A stretch of 64,000 nucleotides of DNA. Origin: JAAYUJ01 sp963698165. GTDB taxonomy: Bacteria; Desulfobacterota; Syntrophobacteria; Syntrophobacterales; Syntrophobacteraceae. The notes under the pieces are model-generated. The model worked only from the letters and a program-made list of their open reading frames with translations, ran no database searches and had not been told where the DNA came from. The DNA is taken from NCBI GenBank assembly GCA_963698165.1, contig CAVOPT010000004.1, positions 1-64,000 of the forward strand. Reading direction: 5' to 3'. Shown here in pieces: positions 48,146 through 57,867 of this stretch (position 1 is the stretch's first letter; each line of letters begins with the position of its first letter). The translations under genes were made by a program, and so were the position numbers.

Positions 48146-48952
48146 TCACTGCAGTTGTTGCACTGCGGTGCTCTTAAGCCTCCTTGGATCACGAGGGTTG
48201 TCTTTCGCCGTCCGTCTGATCTTTCTGGTGAGGCGAATGTCATGGATCTCCAGGGCCACCAATGTCGGACCCGGCAGGGGCCTGCTCCCCCGCCAAAGTG
48301 GACGAACGCGCCTTCGGGTCGGGGCCTTGAACCCGCCGAAGTCCCTGTAACCCTCGCAGAAGTGGGCGGCGTGAGCCCATTGGCCCACGACTTCCGCAGT
48401 ATAATCGAGCCGTCTCAAGAGCCGATTCTCATCGAAGTAGAATATTTGTCTTGTGCAGTGTGTCGGTAAATTCTCAGGGAAGGTCACACGCAACCTTGCC
48501 CATGAAGGAGGAGTGTCCGGTGAGGATTCAAGGAGTTCAACCCGGACCCCTTCACGCAGGAGCAGGAACGGCGCAACAAGGTAGTTCCACGTGGCGTATC
48601 CCCCGAAATAGATGAAGTCGAGGTCATCCCAGGAGACAAGCCGTCTGAGCCCCTTGAATGCGGCACGCGGCTGGAGCCGCCTCTCCAGGATTTTCCCGCC
48701 ACTTTCCGTGATGCGGACTTCAGTGTTTCCGGTGAGCTCGCTGATCAACCCGGGGGAGGGAAATTCATGGAAGAGGAGGCGAGGTTCATGGGCCTTGGCT
48801 GTGACCTTGACACGGTCAAGCACCGGCCTTCCCTTAACGGTGAACAAGAGACCCGAGGCCGAGATATCGGCGTCCATGGCGTCTAAACTGCTCCACATGG
48901 CCATTCCGCCATGGGAGTCAACGATTTGTTGAAGAATACTGCTCGGATCCAT
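48146..48952 (-). CDS. Conserved protein of unknown function
   Basis: 268 aa from ATG 48952 (MDPSSILQQIVDSHGGMAMW). It is rich in beta strands: RPVLDRVKVTAKAHEPRLLF, LDFIYFGGYATWNYLVAPFL, RIFYFDE-like QIFYFDENRLLRRLDYTAEV, AHFCEGYRDFGGFKAPTRRR and LVALEIHDIRL. The layout recalls LolA/outer-membrane lipoprotein-sorting folds, but no signal peptide is visible. Proteins of this pattern are widespread but uncharacterised as far as I know. The last 30 residues are very basic. Confidence 0.65.
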   Translation of the reverse strand: MDPSSILQQIVDSHGGMAMWSSLDAMDADISASGLLFTVKGRPVLDRVKVTAKAHEPRLLFHEFPSPGLISELTGNTEVRITESGGKILERRLQPRAAFKGLRRLVSWDDLDFIYFGGYATWNYLVAPFLLLREGVRVELLESSPDTPPSWARLRVTFPENLPTHCTRQIFYFDENRLLRRLDYTAEVVGQWAHAAHFCEGYRDFGGFKAPTRRRVRPLWRGSRPLPGPTLVALEIHDIRLTRKIRRTAKDNPRDPRRLKSTAVQQLQ

Positions 48953-49244
48953 GGGCTCTTGTCCAAAGACCAAAACCTACACTCCCCATACCCGGGTAAA
49001 GCACCTGCGCTTTAGAGGTCTGTTTCGTGCTGAATGAGCTGTAGTCTCGTTGCGGTTGCCGCACATTTTCTGCATCACATGCCGCCGGCCCAATTGGGTA
49101 AAACTTGGGATATGTGACATGATCACGACGACTTGCGCTTCTTGAACAATGACTTGGATTATGGAGAATCGCAGGGGTCGTGTCAATGGACAAGGTCTTG
49201 CGGGTGAAGACCGCGCGGGGGCGGAACGAAGGCGAAAATGCTCC

Positions 49245-49273
49245 TTGACATGGTGGGAGTGATCCTTTATACA
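49245..49273 (+). promoter_or_regulatory. Sigma-70 promoter of the rplM operon
   Basis: TTGACA (49245-49250), 17-bp spacer, TATACA (49268-49273), 46 bp before the rplM ATG. The consensus is strong, as expected for a ribosomal operon. Confidence 0.82.
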
Positions 49274-49319
49274 TCTACGCTTCGAGTCCGGCATCTTTCA
49301 CAGAAGTGGAGAACAGTCA

Positions 49320-49748
49320 ATGAAGACCATCAGTGCGAAGTTTCAGCCCGACAGCCGCAAATGGGTCCTGGTGGACGCCGAGGACAAGGTCCTGGGCCGC
49401 CTTGCCACTCAAGTCGCCATGCGGCTCAGAGGAAAGCATCTTCCCGATTTCAGTCCCCATGTCGATACGGGCGACTTCGTCGTCGTGATCAATGCGGCAA
49501 AGGTGCGGTTGACCGGCAGGAAGATGGACCAAAAGATGTATTACCGGCACACGGGCTACATGGGCGGCATCAGGGCAACCACGGCGCGGAAGCTCAACCA
49601 GGAGCACCCGGACAGAATGATCAGGTTTGCCGTGGCAGGCATGCTCCCCAAGAACCGGTTGGGACGAAAGCTGATCAAGAAGCTCAAGATTTACAGGGGC
49701 GCCGATCATCCCCATGAGGCCCAGCAGCCTCAGCAAATAGCCCTTTAA
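49320..49748 (+). CDS. rplM: Ribosomal protein L13
   Basis: 142 aa, full length: WVLVDAEDKVLGRLATQVAM, GDFVVVINAAKVRLTGRKMD, YYRHTGYMGGI, and the typical MLPKNRLGRKLIKKLKIYRG near the end. GGAG precedes the ATG. It forms the standard rplM-rpsI pair. Confidence 0.98.
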   Translation: MKTISAKFQPDSRKWVLVDAEDKVLGRLATQVAMRLRGKHLPDFSPHVDTGDFVVVINAAKVRLTGRKMDQKMYYRHTGYMGGIRATTARKLNQEHPDRMIRFAVAGMLPKNRLGRKLIKKLKIYRGADHPHEAQQPQQIAL

Positions 49749-49778
49749 GACTCCAGCGCAAATGAGGAGAAGGTTTTG

Positions 49779-50171
49779 ATGGCCGAACAGCGATTCTATG
49801 CGACAGGAAAACGGAAGACCGCCGTGGCACGGGTCTGGTTGAAGCCCGGAAGCGGAGCCGTTGTGATCAACAAGAAGCCCATCGATGACTACATCGACAG
49901 GGAAACGAGCAAAATGATCATCTTCCAGCCCCTCACCCTCACCGGGACTTTCGGAAAGATGGATATCTCAGTGAATGTGCAGGGCGGAGGTGGCTCGGGT
50001 CAGGCTGGCGCCATCAGACACGGCATTTCCAAGGCCCTTCTGGAATACAACCCGGAATTTCGCGAGGTGCTCAAACGGGCAGGATTCCTGACCAGGGATT
50101 CCCGCGTCAAGGAAAGAAAGAAATACGGGCTCCGCGGCGCCCGCGCTCGCTTCCAGTATTCGAAGCGCTAG
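49779..50171 (+). CDS. rpsI: Ribosomal protein S9
   Basis: 130 aa from ATG 49779 (GGAGAAGG upstream): YATGKRKTAVARVWLKPGSG, NVQGGGGSGQAGAIRHGISK and the conserved C-terminal tail ARARFQYSKR that reaches the P-site tRNA. It follows rplM by 30 bp. Confidence 0.98.
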   Translation: MAEQRFYATGKRKTAVARVWLKPGSGAVVINKKPIDDYIDRETSKMIIFQPLTLTGTFGKMDISVNVQGGGGSGQAGAIRHGISKALLEYNPEFREVLKRAGFLTRDSRVKERKKYGLRGARARFQYSKR

Positions 50172-50320
50172 TCCTGCGATTCCTCATTTTCATGCCGGGC
50201 GCGTGACGGCGGGCCTTTTGCCCCAGAACCTCTCGAGGTCCACCCCGCCCTCCGAAACGCGCGGAGCTGGGCTTTCCAGTGTGAAATCTCGATTGGCAAG
50301 CATCAAAGTGCTTTAACATA

Positions 50321-50351
50321 CGGGGCGTTGCGCACCATGCGCAATGCCCCG
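50321..50351 (+). terminator. Hairpin between rpsI and argC
   Basis: A 14-bp stem (CGGGGCGTTGCGCA / TGCGCAATGCCCCG, one G-T pair) with a 3-nt loop, followed by a weak T-rich stretch. It may end or attenuate the ribosomal transcript. Confidence 0.55.
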
Positions 50352-50377
50352 AACTTTCTTGAGCGAAGGTGGTGACC

Positions 50378-51415
50378 ATGTTGCGTGTGGCCGTGGCCGG
50401 TGCATCGGGTTATACCGGCTTTGAACTGATCCGGATTCTGAGCGGACATCCCCAGGCTCGCCTGACCATGATCACGTCTCGGCAGCAGATGGGGAAAAAG
50501 CTGGCCGACTTCTATCCCGCGTTCAGGAAGCATTTAGACCTCACCTTCGAGGACGCGGCACCGGACCAATTTGCCGAGAGTGCTGACCTGGTCTTCACGG
50601 CCCTGCCTCACCAGGCGGCCATGGACCTCGTCCCAGCACTCCTGGAACGGAATCTCAAGGTGGTGGACCTGAGCGCGGATTATCGATTTCGGGATCCGGA
50701 GGTCTACGCCCGGTGGTATGAACCCCACAAGACCCCCGAACTTCTTCCGGGGGCGGTATACGGGTTGCCGGAGCTCTACCGTGAGTCCATCCGCAAGGCT
50801 CGACTGGTCGGCAATCCAGGCTGCTATCCCACCAGCGTCATCCTTGCCGCGGCCCCGCTCCTGAGAGAGTCGCTCATCGACTCCGGAACCATCATCGCCG
50901 ACTCCAAGTCAGGGGCCAGTGGAGCGGGTAGGGGACTTTCGCTCCCACTCCATTTCTGCGAGGCCCATGAGTCGTTCAAGGCCTACAAGGTCGCGGAACA
51001 TCGTCACACCCCCGAGATGGAACAGGAGTTGAGCCTCCTTGCAGGTCAGTCGATACAGATCTCCTTCACACCCCACCTGGTTCCCATGAGCCGGGGCATC
51101 CTGAGCACGGTGTATGCCACAATGAAACAGGGGGTGTCCGCATCCGAAGTGGAACGGGCGTTTCACCTCTTTTATGCCCATGCCCCTTTCGTTAGACTCT
51201 GCGGGAAGGGGGAGCTTCCAACGACTCTGCAGGTGCGCGGGAGCAACTACTGTGACATGGGGTGGAAGGTGGACGAACGGGTGAGGCGAGTGATCGTCGT
51301 TTCCGTCATCGACAACCTGACCCGGGGAGCGTCCGGACAGGCGGTGTGCAACATGAATCTCATGAGCGGTTTTCCTGAAGATATGGGCTTGAATACACCT
51401 CCCTGGCAACCCTGA
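50378..51415 (+). CDS. argC: N-acetyl-gamma-glutamyl-phosphate reductase
   Basis: 345 aa from ATG 50378 (AAGGTGGT upstream). NADP-binding start RVAVAGASGYTGFELIRIL, catalytic Cys in LVGNPGCYPTSVIL, GASGAGRG and EHRHTPEMEQEL. It carries out the third step of arginine synthesis. Its TGA overlaps the truA ATG (TGATG). Confidence 0.96.
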   Translation: MLRVAVAGASGYTGFELIRILSGHPQARLTMITSRQQMGKKLADFYPAFRKHLDLTFEDAAPDQFAESADLVFTALPHQAAMDLVPALLERNLKVVDLSADYRFRDPEVYARWYEPHKTPELLPGAVYGLPELYRESIRKARLVGNPGCYPTSVILAAAPLLRESLIDSGTIIADSKSGASGAGRGLSLPLHFCEAHESFKAYKVAEHRHTPEMEQELSLLAGQSIQISFTPHLVPMSRGILSTVYATMKQGVSASEVERAFHLFYAHAPFVRLCGKGELPTTLQVRGSNYCDMGWKVDERVRRVIVVSVIDNLTRGASGQAVCNMNLMSGFPEDMGLNTPPWQP

Positions 51416-52188
51416 TGGATATCCAGGCGAAACGGAACTTCAAGCTCATCCTGGAATACGACGGTTCCAATTACCATGGGTGGCAAAGGCAGGAGGGGGT
51501 CCTCACGATCCAGGAGGTCATGGAGTCCCGGTTGGAGGTCATGCTGGGAAGCCCCATTCGGGTTCGCGCTTCCGGACGCACGGATGCCGGGGTACACGCC
51601 CGGGGGCAGGTCGTGAACTTCTACTCCAGAACGCGGCTTGGCCCGGATGAGATTCGGCGGGGACTCAACAGCCTCCTTCCTCCCGACATCGTGGTGCTCC
51701 ATGCCCGGGAAGTGCCCGACTCTTTTCACGCCAGGTTTTCCGCCACGGGCAAAACCTATGCCTACCAACTCCTCAACAGACCAATGCCGTCGGCTCTGGA
51801 GAGGAGATACGCCTGGCATGTCCGGCGACCACTGGCCCGGGAGCCCATGATCCAATGCATGCGTCATGTCATGGGAAATCACGACTTCGCGGCATTCATG
51901 GCATCGGGTTCCTCGGTGAGCTCACCCGAAAGGCGTCTTTTCCTGGCCGACCTGGAAGAACCGGACGCCGAGCACCTGGTCTTCATCTTCAAGGCCAACG
52001 GCTTCCTGCGTCACATGGTCAGGAACCTGGTCGGGACTCTCGTGGAAGTGGGGAAGGGCAGGTGGGCTCCCGGGGACTTTTTCGACATCCTCGAGAGCAA
52101 GGACAGAAAGCGGGCTGGGATGACCGCACCCGCCCACGGTCTATTCCTGGTTTCCGTTGATTATGAAGAAGACTTGGGCTTATCCTGA
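51415..52188 (+). CDS. truA: tRNA pseudouridine(38-40) synthase TruA
   Basis: 257 aa: FKLILEYDGSNYHGWQRQEG, catalytic Asp in VRASGRTDAGVHARGQVVNF, FHARFSATGKTYAY and FLRHMVRNLVGTLVEVG. One-base overlap with argC, so the two are coupled. Full length for the family. Confidence 0.96.
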   Translation: MDIQAKRNFKLILEYDGSNYHGWQRQEGVLTIQEVMESRLEVMLGSPIRVRASGRTDAGVHARGQVVNFYSRTRLGPDEIRRGLNSLLPPDIVVLHAREVPDSFHARFSATGKTYAYQLLNRPMPSALERRYAWHVRRPLAREPMIQCMRHVMGNHDFAAFMASGSSVSSPERRLFLADLEEPDAEHLVFIFKANGFLRHMVRNLVGTLVEVGKGRWAPGDFFDILESKDRKRAGMTAPAHGLFLVSVDYEEDLGLS

Positions 52189-52205
52189 GGATAAGGGGGT
52201 TTGAA

Positions 52206-53402
52206 ATGAAGCTGGCAAAGAGGTTGGAGCGCATCAAACCGTCTGCCACCCTCACCATCAACGCCAAGGCAAAGGCGTTGAAGCAGCAGGGAATCCACAT
52301 TGTCAACTTCGGGGTCGGGGAGCCCGATTTCGACACGCCGGGACACATACAGGAAGCGGCCATAAAAGCCATGAGGGAGGGGCACACCCGATACACGGCC
52401 GTGAGCGGGATCGATGAGCTGAAGGACGCCGTGTGCCGCATCATACGGAAGGACTACGGCCTTTCCTACACCCGGGAAAACGTGCTGGTCTCCTGCGGCG
52501 GCAAGCACGCTCTCTACAACCTGTTTCAAGCCATCATCGACCCGGGGGACGAGGTCATCGTTCCGGCGCCCTACTGGGTTTCCTACCCGGATCTCGCCGA
52601 GTTGGCCGAAGGCAGGATGGTGGCAGTCCACTGCAAGGAAGAAGACGGATTCAAACTGCGGCCGGAGGCGCTGGAATCGGCCATAACCCCCAAAACCAAG
52701 CTCCTCGTCATGAACAGCCCGTCCAATCCGACGGGAGCTTTTTACTCCCGGTCCGATCTCGAGACTCTCGCTGAGGTTCTCGCGCGTCACGAGCAGATCA
52801 TGATCGTCTCGGATGACATTTACTACCGCATACTCTTCGGCGGAGTCCAATGGGTGAACCTCGCCATGGTGGACGATCGTCTTCGCCGGCGGACGTTCAT
52901 CGTCAACGGTGTGAGCAAGAGCTCCTGTATGACGGGCTGGCGCATCGGGTATCTCGTGGGCGACGAGAATGTCATCAAGGGCGCGGGTAAGATCCAGGGG
53001 CAATCGACGAGCAACCCGACCTCCATCTCTCAGTGGGCGAGCGTTGCAGCTCTCGATGGGGAGCAGGAATGCGTCTCGGAGATGGCCCGCATTTTCGAGG
53101 GACGCTGCGAGTATGTCATGAGCCGCCTGGGAGAGCTCCCGGCGGTCAAGTGTCCCCGGCCCGACGGAGCGTTCTACGTGTTTCCCAATTTCGGCGCCTA
53201 CTACGGCAGGAGTGCCGGTGGCCGGGTCATTGGCGGCTCTCTGGACCTGGCGGACTACTTCATGGAAAAGGCCCACGTGGCCGTGGTTCCAGGTGTTGCC
53301 TTCGGGGAGGACCATTGTGTCCGGTTCTCCTACGCCCTGTCGATGGAAGAGATCAAAGAGGGATTCGACCGCATCGCAGAGGCCCTGAAATCACTGAAGT
53401 GA
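52206..53402 (+). CDS. Class I PLP-dependent aspartate-type aminotransferase
   Basis: 398 aa. IVNFGVGEPDFDTPGHIQEA, GKHALYNLFQAI, VPAPYWVSYPDLAELA, NSPSNPTGAFYS, SDDIYYRILF, and the Schiff-base Lys in NGVSKSSCMTGWRIGYLVG, with a final arginine segment DHCVRFSYALSMEEI. It is of the aspartate aminotransferase Ib type found in many bacteria. It lies 17 bp behind truA. Exact substrate range is not deducible. Confidence 0.92.
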   Translation: MKLAKRLERIKPSATLTINAKAKALKQQGIHIVNFGVGEPDFDTPGHIQEAAIKAMREGHTRYTAVSGIDELKDAVCRIIRKDYGLSYTRENVLVSCGGKHALYNLFQAIIDPGDEVIVPAPYWVSYPDLAELAEGRMVAVHCKEEDGFKLRPEALESAITPKTKLLVMNSPSNPTGAFYSRSDLETLAEVLARHEQIMIVSDDIYYRILFGGVQWVNLAMVDDRLRRRTFIVNGVSKSSCMTGWRIGYLVGDENVIKGAGKIQGQSTSNPTSISQWASVAALDGEQECVSEMARIFEGRCEYVMSRLGELPAVKCPRPDGAFYVFPNFGAYYGRSAGGRVIGGSLDLADYFMEKAHVAVVPGVAFGEDHCVRFSYALSMEEIKEGFDRIAEALKSLK

Positions 53403-53418
53403 GGTGTCTCTGATAGGT

Positions 53419-53462
53419 GGGGAACGTGGGGCGCCGAAACCGACCCACTCCGTTCCCCTTTG
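53419..53462 (+). terminator. Probable terminator after the aminotransferase
   Basis: A hairpin (GGGGAACG-TGGG / CCCA-CTC-CGTTCCCC) followed by TTT, 17 bp after the stop. The rest of the gap to 53965 shows no gene. Confidence 0.6.
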
Positions 53463-53965
53463 ACGATCACCAGCCTGCGTATTGACGGTTCGTGGAATTT
53501 CTGGTAGGGATGCCGGTGATAGGTTTCCTCGACTTGAGATTGCACTGAGCGGATCTTTCTCCCGTGCGCCCAATTCTGTAAGCTTGCGGTTCTCTCCGAA
53601 ACCTCCTTTCCTGGCGAGTCCTATCGTTTGCTGCCGAGCAGCTTTCTTTCCCACCATTCCAATTGAGGCAGTACTCTAAAGGGTTCTCTCGCTCCCGATC
53701 CTTACAGCGCTTCGTTCACCAAGAAGCCGAAGGGAGGGAGAAGAGCCGAGTCCCAACGCGACGTCGGACGAGAACAGCCCTTGTTCCATGGTGCTGTCGG
53801 GGCTGATCGGGGTGTGGCCGGTCGATTGGTCTTCCATCCTCACGTGGTGACCCGGCACCCGAGGGAGGATGCGAGCCGAGCGGGTTTTTATGCCTGGGGG
53901 TCGCGAGGGATTGCCTGCAGTGCACTTCACGGGTTTCCACCATCGGACTTCACAAAGGAGGACAC

Positions 53966-55306
53966 ATGCATTGTGAGGACTACTTGAAATGGACCAACCA
54001 GGAATTTGACGCAAGCAGGATTTTCGCGAAACCCGAAGCTTTGCGGGGCGTGAGGATCCTGGAACTGTGCACACTCATCCTGGGGCCTGCCGCCGCTGAC
54101 TATCTGGGCGAATTCGGGGCCGAGATCATCAAGGTCGAACTTCCCGGGGCCGGAGACACCATGCGGTCGGTGACCCCCTACGGGACGTTCTGGAAGAATG
54201 CCTCCCTGGGCCAGATGCCTCAGAACCACAACAAGTACCACCTCGCATTGGACGTGAGGACTTCCGAGGGGGCGGAGATCTTTCGCCGTTTGGCGCGAGG
54301 CTGCGACATCGTCGTGGAAAACGTGCGGGCAGGAACTATGGACAGATGGGGAATCGGCTACAAGCAGCTGAGCGAGATCAATCCCCGCGTCATTTATATC
54401 GCTCTCAACGGTTTTGGGCAGTGGGGGGAGTACTCCGTCGGGAGGGCATCATACGACGCCGTTGCCCAGACCGTGAGCGGTCTCCTTGCAACCACGGGAT
54501 TCCCCGGGCGCCTTCCCCTCAAGACGGGCGTGTTCATCGGGGACTACCTGGGAGCCCTCATGGGGTGTCTGTCTGTTTTGTCCGCCCTCCACTACCGGCA
54601 GAGGACGGGCCAGGGCCAATTCATAGAGTATTCCCAGGGCGAGGGGCTCATGCGGGTCCTGGACTGGAGCTGGATGTATTACTACCTGGAAAAATACAAC
54701 CGTCCCAGAACCGGAAACCGTGACCTCGGCATCTGCCCTTCCGGCGTTTTCCTGTGCAAGGACGGTCCCGTGGCCCTGGCGGCAGGGAAGGACGAAGAGT
54801 TCAAGGGCCTCTGCGAAGCCATGGGAAAGCCCGAACTGGTGTCCAATCCACGGTTTGCCGATGTTCTGACTCGTCTCAAGGACGAAAATGCGGTGGCCCT
54901 CCTGGAGATCATTGAAGAATGGGCCAAGGGAAAGGCCGTGGCAGAAGTCGACCGGCTGGGATCTCAGCACGGCTTTGCCTCGACTCCCATCCTGAACGCG
55001 AAAGATCAATACGAATCCCCCCATTTTCGATCCCGCGCCGCCGTGTTTGAATACGAGGATCCCATTTACGGCAAAATGGTGGAAGTGTGTTCTCCCGCCA
55101 AGCTGTCCAGGACCCCGGCACGCCTCAAGTGGGCCAACAAACCCGTGGGCATGGACAACGAGTTCGTGTTGCGCAAGTTCCTGGGGCTCAGGACGGACCA
55201 GATCAACGCTCTGTACGAGAAAAAAACCATCGGCAGGTGGGTGGACAAGCCACCCGGACGAAAGCCCCCCGATGATTGGGACGGGAAGTCAGGTGTCGTT
55301 ATGTAG
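53966..55306 (+). CDS. Class III CoA-transferase, catalytic-type subunit
   Basis: 446 aa of the CaiB/BaiF (family III) type: GVRILELCTLILGPAAADYL, LGEFGAEIIKVELP, NKYHLALDVRTSEG, RAGTMDRWGIGYKQL, YDAVAQTVSGL and the catalytic Asp D193 in VFIGDYLGALMGCLSVLSAL. These enzymes move CoA between organic acids through an aspartyl-CoA thioester. AAAGGAGG lies before the ATG. A related gene follows 113 bp on, and the two probably form a heteromer. The acid substrate is unknown; C4-dicarboxylates, aromatic or hydrocarbon-derived acids are possible in this type of organism. Confidence 0.88.
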   Translation: MHCEDYLKWTNQEFDASRIFAKPEALRGVRILELCTLILGPAAADYLGEFGAEIIKVELPGAGDTMRSVTPYGTFWKNASLGQMPQNHNKYHLALDVRTSEGAEIFRRLARGCDIVVENVRAGTMDRWGIGYKQLSEINPRVIYIALNGFGQWGEYSVGRASYDAVAQTVSGLLATTGFPGRLPLKTGVFIGDYLGALMGCLSVLSALHYRQRTGQGQFIEYSQGEGLMRVLDWSWMYYYLEKYNRPRTGNRDLGICPSGVFLCKDGPVALAAGKDEEFKGLCEAMGKPELVSNPRFADVLTRLKDENAVALLEIIEEWAKGKAVAEVDRLGSQHGFASTPILNAKDQYESPHFRSRAAVFEYEDPIYGKMVEVCSPAKLSRTPARLKWANKPVGMDNEFVLRKFLGLRTDQINALYEKKTIGRWVDKPPGRKPPDDWDGKSGVVM

Positions 55307-55419
55307 GCGGTGGATGAAGCCCATGCGGCGGCTTTGTTACTCCTTTCCACAGTGAAATTGACAGGCTCATGCCCTTTGAGATGGGGCGTGTCCCATGTGC
55401 ATCACAGGAGAACTGATCC

Positions 55420-56784
55420 ATGACATTTCCGAAAATCGTCACCACACTGCCGTACGAGGATTTCGACGTTGGGACGGACCGAACCTGGGTCGACTGGATC
55501 CGGGAGGCCGATGATCCCAGAAAAAATCACCTGAAGCCCGAAGCCCTGGATGATCTCCTCGTTCTGGACCTGAGCGAGGGGAACATGGCCGGCCTCTTTT
55601 GCTCGTCGGTCCTTGCCGAGTTCGGGGCGGACGTCATCCGCATCGAGCCCCCGGAGGGAGATTCGGCGAGGAAATTCACCCCTTTTGGATATCTTCACAA
55701 GGGCACGGGGTTGGGCTATCTCGCGGAAGGTCGAAACAAGTTCCATGTGACGCTCAACCTGAAGAAACCCGAGGGCCAGGACGCGCTGAGGAGGCTGGCC
55801 GCCCAGGCCGACGTCGTGATCGAAACCTTCAAGCCCGGGGATATGGACAGCTATGGATTGAGTTACAGGCACCTCAAGGAAATCAACCCCCGATTGATCT
55901 ACTGCTCCATCTACACTTACGGCCACTTCGGACCGGAGGCCGGGGTCGGGAAGCCCGACTACGACATCTGCGACCAGGCCCGCTCTGGGGTGATGGCGGT
56001 GACGGGTGAGCCTCAGGAAGGCGATGTGCGCCAGCCCTGGAATGTGCCGACGAAGGAAGGCAACTGGATGGGTTGGTACTGCGGCGGAGCCTGGGCGGCT
56101 TTCGGCATCCTGACCGCCTTGCACCACAGGGATGTTTTTGGGGTGGGGCAGATGGTGGACGTGGCTCCTCCCGAAGCGGAGCTGCGGTTCTGCGATTTCC
56201 ACATGCAATACTACCACACGGTTCAGCAGCTCAGAGGCCTGGTGGGGGCTTACGACAGCGCCGTGTTCCCCTACACCATCATCAAGACCAAGGACGGTTA
56301 CAGCTTCATCGCGGGGTTCAGCGACGTGAACTGGGAAGGTTTGACCAACATCATGAAGAACGTGGAACTTCGAGAGAGGTTTCCCACCATCTTCGACCGC
56401 CTGAACAAGGCGAATCAGCCCCTCATCCACCAGGAACTGGAGAAGTGGTCCATCAACTACACGAGCGACGAAATCCTGGAGATGGTTCAGGACTACATGG
56501 TCAATCGCAGGGGCCCGGGGACCGTGGCGACGGCGAAGATGGCGGATATCAAGGAGGTTTTCGAAGACGAAGTGTGGTGGGATCGGGGAGTGTTCGACAA
56601 GTTTGTTGACCCCTGCTATGGAGAGCTGGCTTTCCAGGCTCCGCCCTGGAAGATGACCCTTACGCCCCCCCGGGTCAAGTGGCTGTGCCGCCCCGTGGGA
56701 GCCGACAATGAATACATCTTCCTGAAATACTTGGGAATCGGGAAGGAAAAACTCAAGGAGTGGGAAAAGAATAATCTGGTCTGA
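55420..56784 (+). CDS. Class III CoA-transferase-like subunit lacking the catalytic Asp
   Basis: 454 aa, paralogous to the preceding protein: LLVLDLSEGNMAGLFCSSVL, AEFGADVIRIEPPEGDSARK, NKFHVTLNLKKPEGQ, YDICDQARSGVMAVTG and GVGQMVDVAPPEAELRF. Aligning GWYCGGAWAAFGILTAL with GDYLGALMGCLSVLSAL without gaps puts Trp219 where the catalytic Asp should be. It is therefore probably a non-catalytic partner. I recall a similar division of labour described for heteromeric benzylsuccinate CoA-transferase, but cannot check it here. Confidence 0.85.
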   Translation: MTFPKIVTTLPYEDFDVGTDRTWVDWIREADDPRKNHLKPEALDDLLVLDLSEGNMAGLFCSSVLAEFGADVIRIEPPEGDSARKFTPFGYLHKGTGLGYLAEGRNKFHVTLNLKKPEGQDALRRLAAQADVVIETFKPGDMDSYGLSYRHLKEINPRLIYCSIYTYGHFGPEAGVGKPDYDICDQARSGVMAVTGEPQEGDVRQPWNVPTKEGNWMGWYCGGAWAAFGILTALHHRDVFGVGQMVDVAPPEAELRFCDFHMQYYHTVQQLRGLVGAYDSAVFPYTIIKTKDGYSFIAGFSDVNWEGLTNIMKNVELRERFPTIFDRLNKANQPLIHQELEKWSINYTSDEILEMVQDYMVNRRGPGTVATAKMADIKEVFEDEVWWDRGVFDKFVDPCYGELAFQAPPWKMTLTPPRVKWLCRPVGADNEYIFLKYLGIGKEKLKEWEKNNLV

Positions 56785-56792
56785 TTCCTCAA

Positions 56793-56830
56793 GGGCGGGA
56801 GCGGACGAACTGCTCCCGCCCGTCTATTTT
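56793..56830 (+). terminator. Terminator of the CoA-transferase operon
   Basis: A perfect 10-bp stem GGGCGGGAGC / GCTCCCGCCC with a 9-nt loop followed by GTCTATTTT, 9 bp after the stop. It also covers the end of the convergent regulator gene. Confidence 0.85.
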
Positions 56831-57480
56831 GTCGTCAGCCCCTTCTCCACGGCGAATGCCGTCAGGGCCGACGCACTGTGCAAATCCAGCTTCCTCATGA
56901 GGTTGGCTCTGTGTTTTTCGACGGTCTTGGCGCTGATGCACAAACAGTCGGCGATATCCTTGTTCTTGTATCCTTCCGCCACCATCTTTAAAATTTCCCT
57001 TTCCCGCTGGGTGAGAGTGTCCCATGCCGTTGCGGGCTTGAGAGACTTGCGCCCTTCCAGGTAGCCTTCGATGACTTTTTCGGAAATCCCCGGGCTCAGG
57101 TAGGCCTTACCGGAAAGGACACATTCGATGGCGAGCATGAGTTCATTGTGGGTGGCGTCCTTAAGCACGTATCCATCGGCACCGGCCTTCAAGGCAGCCA
57201 GGATGTACTCCTCGGTCTTGTGCACCGTGAGAACAAGGATCTTCGTTTCCGGGCAGCTTCGCTTGATCTCCTGGATGGCACCCATGCCGTTCATCCTGGG
57301 CATGGAGAGATCCATCAGCATGAGATCAGGTTTCAGGCCCTCGGCGTTGCGAACCGCGGCCAGACCGTCTTCGGCCTCACCCACGACGGACAGGTCGGGG
57401 TTCGAAGACAGGAGCATGCGAAGCCCCTCGCGAAGAATGGTGTGATCTTCCGCAATCACGATTCGTTTCTTTTCTCCCAT
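56824..57480 (-). CDS. NarL/FixJ-type response regulator
   Basis: 218 aa from ATG 57480 (AGAGGATGG upstream); the longer frame to 57657 has no support. Receiver: IAEDHTILREGL, phosphoacceptor Asp in DLMLMDLSMPRMNG, LVLTVHKTEEY and GYVLKDAT. C-terminal LuxR HTH: LTQREREILKMVAEGYKNKD and TVEKHRANLMRKLDLHSAS. The cognate kinase is not adjacent. Confidence 0.93.
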   Translation of the reverse strand: MGEKKRIVIAEDHTILREGLRMLLSSNPDLSVVGEAEDGLAAVRNAEGLKPDLMLMDLSMPRMNGMGAIQEIKRSCPETKILVLTVHKTEEYILAALKAGADGYVLKDATHNELMLAIECVLSGKAYLSPGISEKVIEGYLEGRKSLKPATAWDTLTQREREILKMVAEGYKNKDIADCLCISAKTVEKHRANLMRKLDLHSASALTAFAVEKGLTTK

Positions 57481-57867
57481 CGTCCATCCTCTGTGTGAAG
57501 ACTTCAACCCCAGCAGCCTCGCCCAAGATGCCTTCGGACAGCCCACGGTGAAAGACGAAAGAGTGTGTGCAAGTGCTTCCTGAAGGGCGGCCCGGATGAT
57601 CAGTGGCCTGGATGATACACCAAGTGGGAATTGCCGTGTACTGTTTTTGGAAGCCAAGTCACCCGCATCTTCTCATGCTCCAAAAATACACTATATAATG
57701 TGGCAAGATACAGTGAAGACCCCATTTACAGAATCGCCCTCTCCACCCTATAAACCGGTCAAAAGTGAATCATTTGACCTCCATTGGCTTCGGGCGGATA
57801 GGGAGTCGGCGTCGTCGGCCGAGACTCTGGCCACGGCGTCAGGCCTCACTCTCCAAGGAGTACTTCC
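57481..57867. other. Divergent intergenic region
   Basis: It holds a TATATAAT block (57692-57699) that could serve as a -10 for the plus-strand gene, without a clear -35. No gene recognised. Confidence 0.4.
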
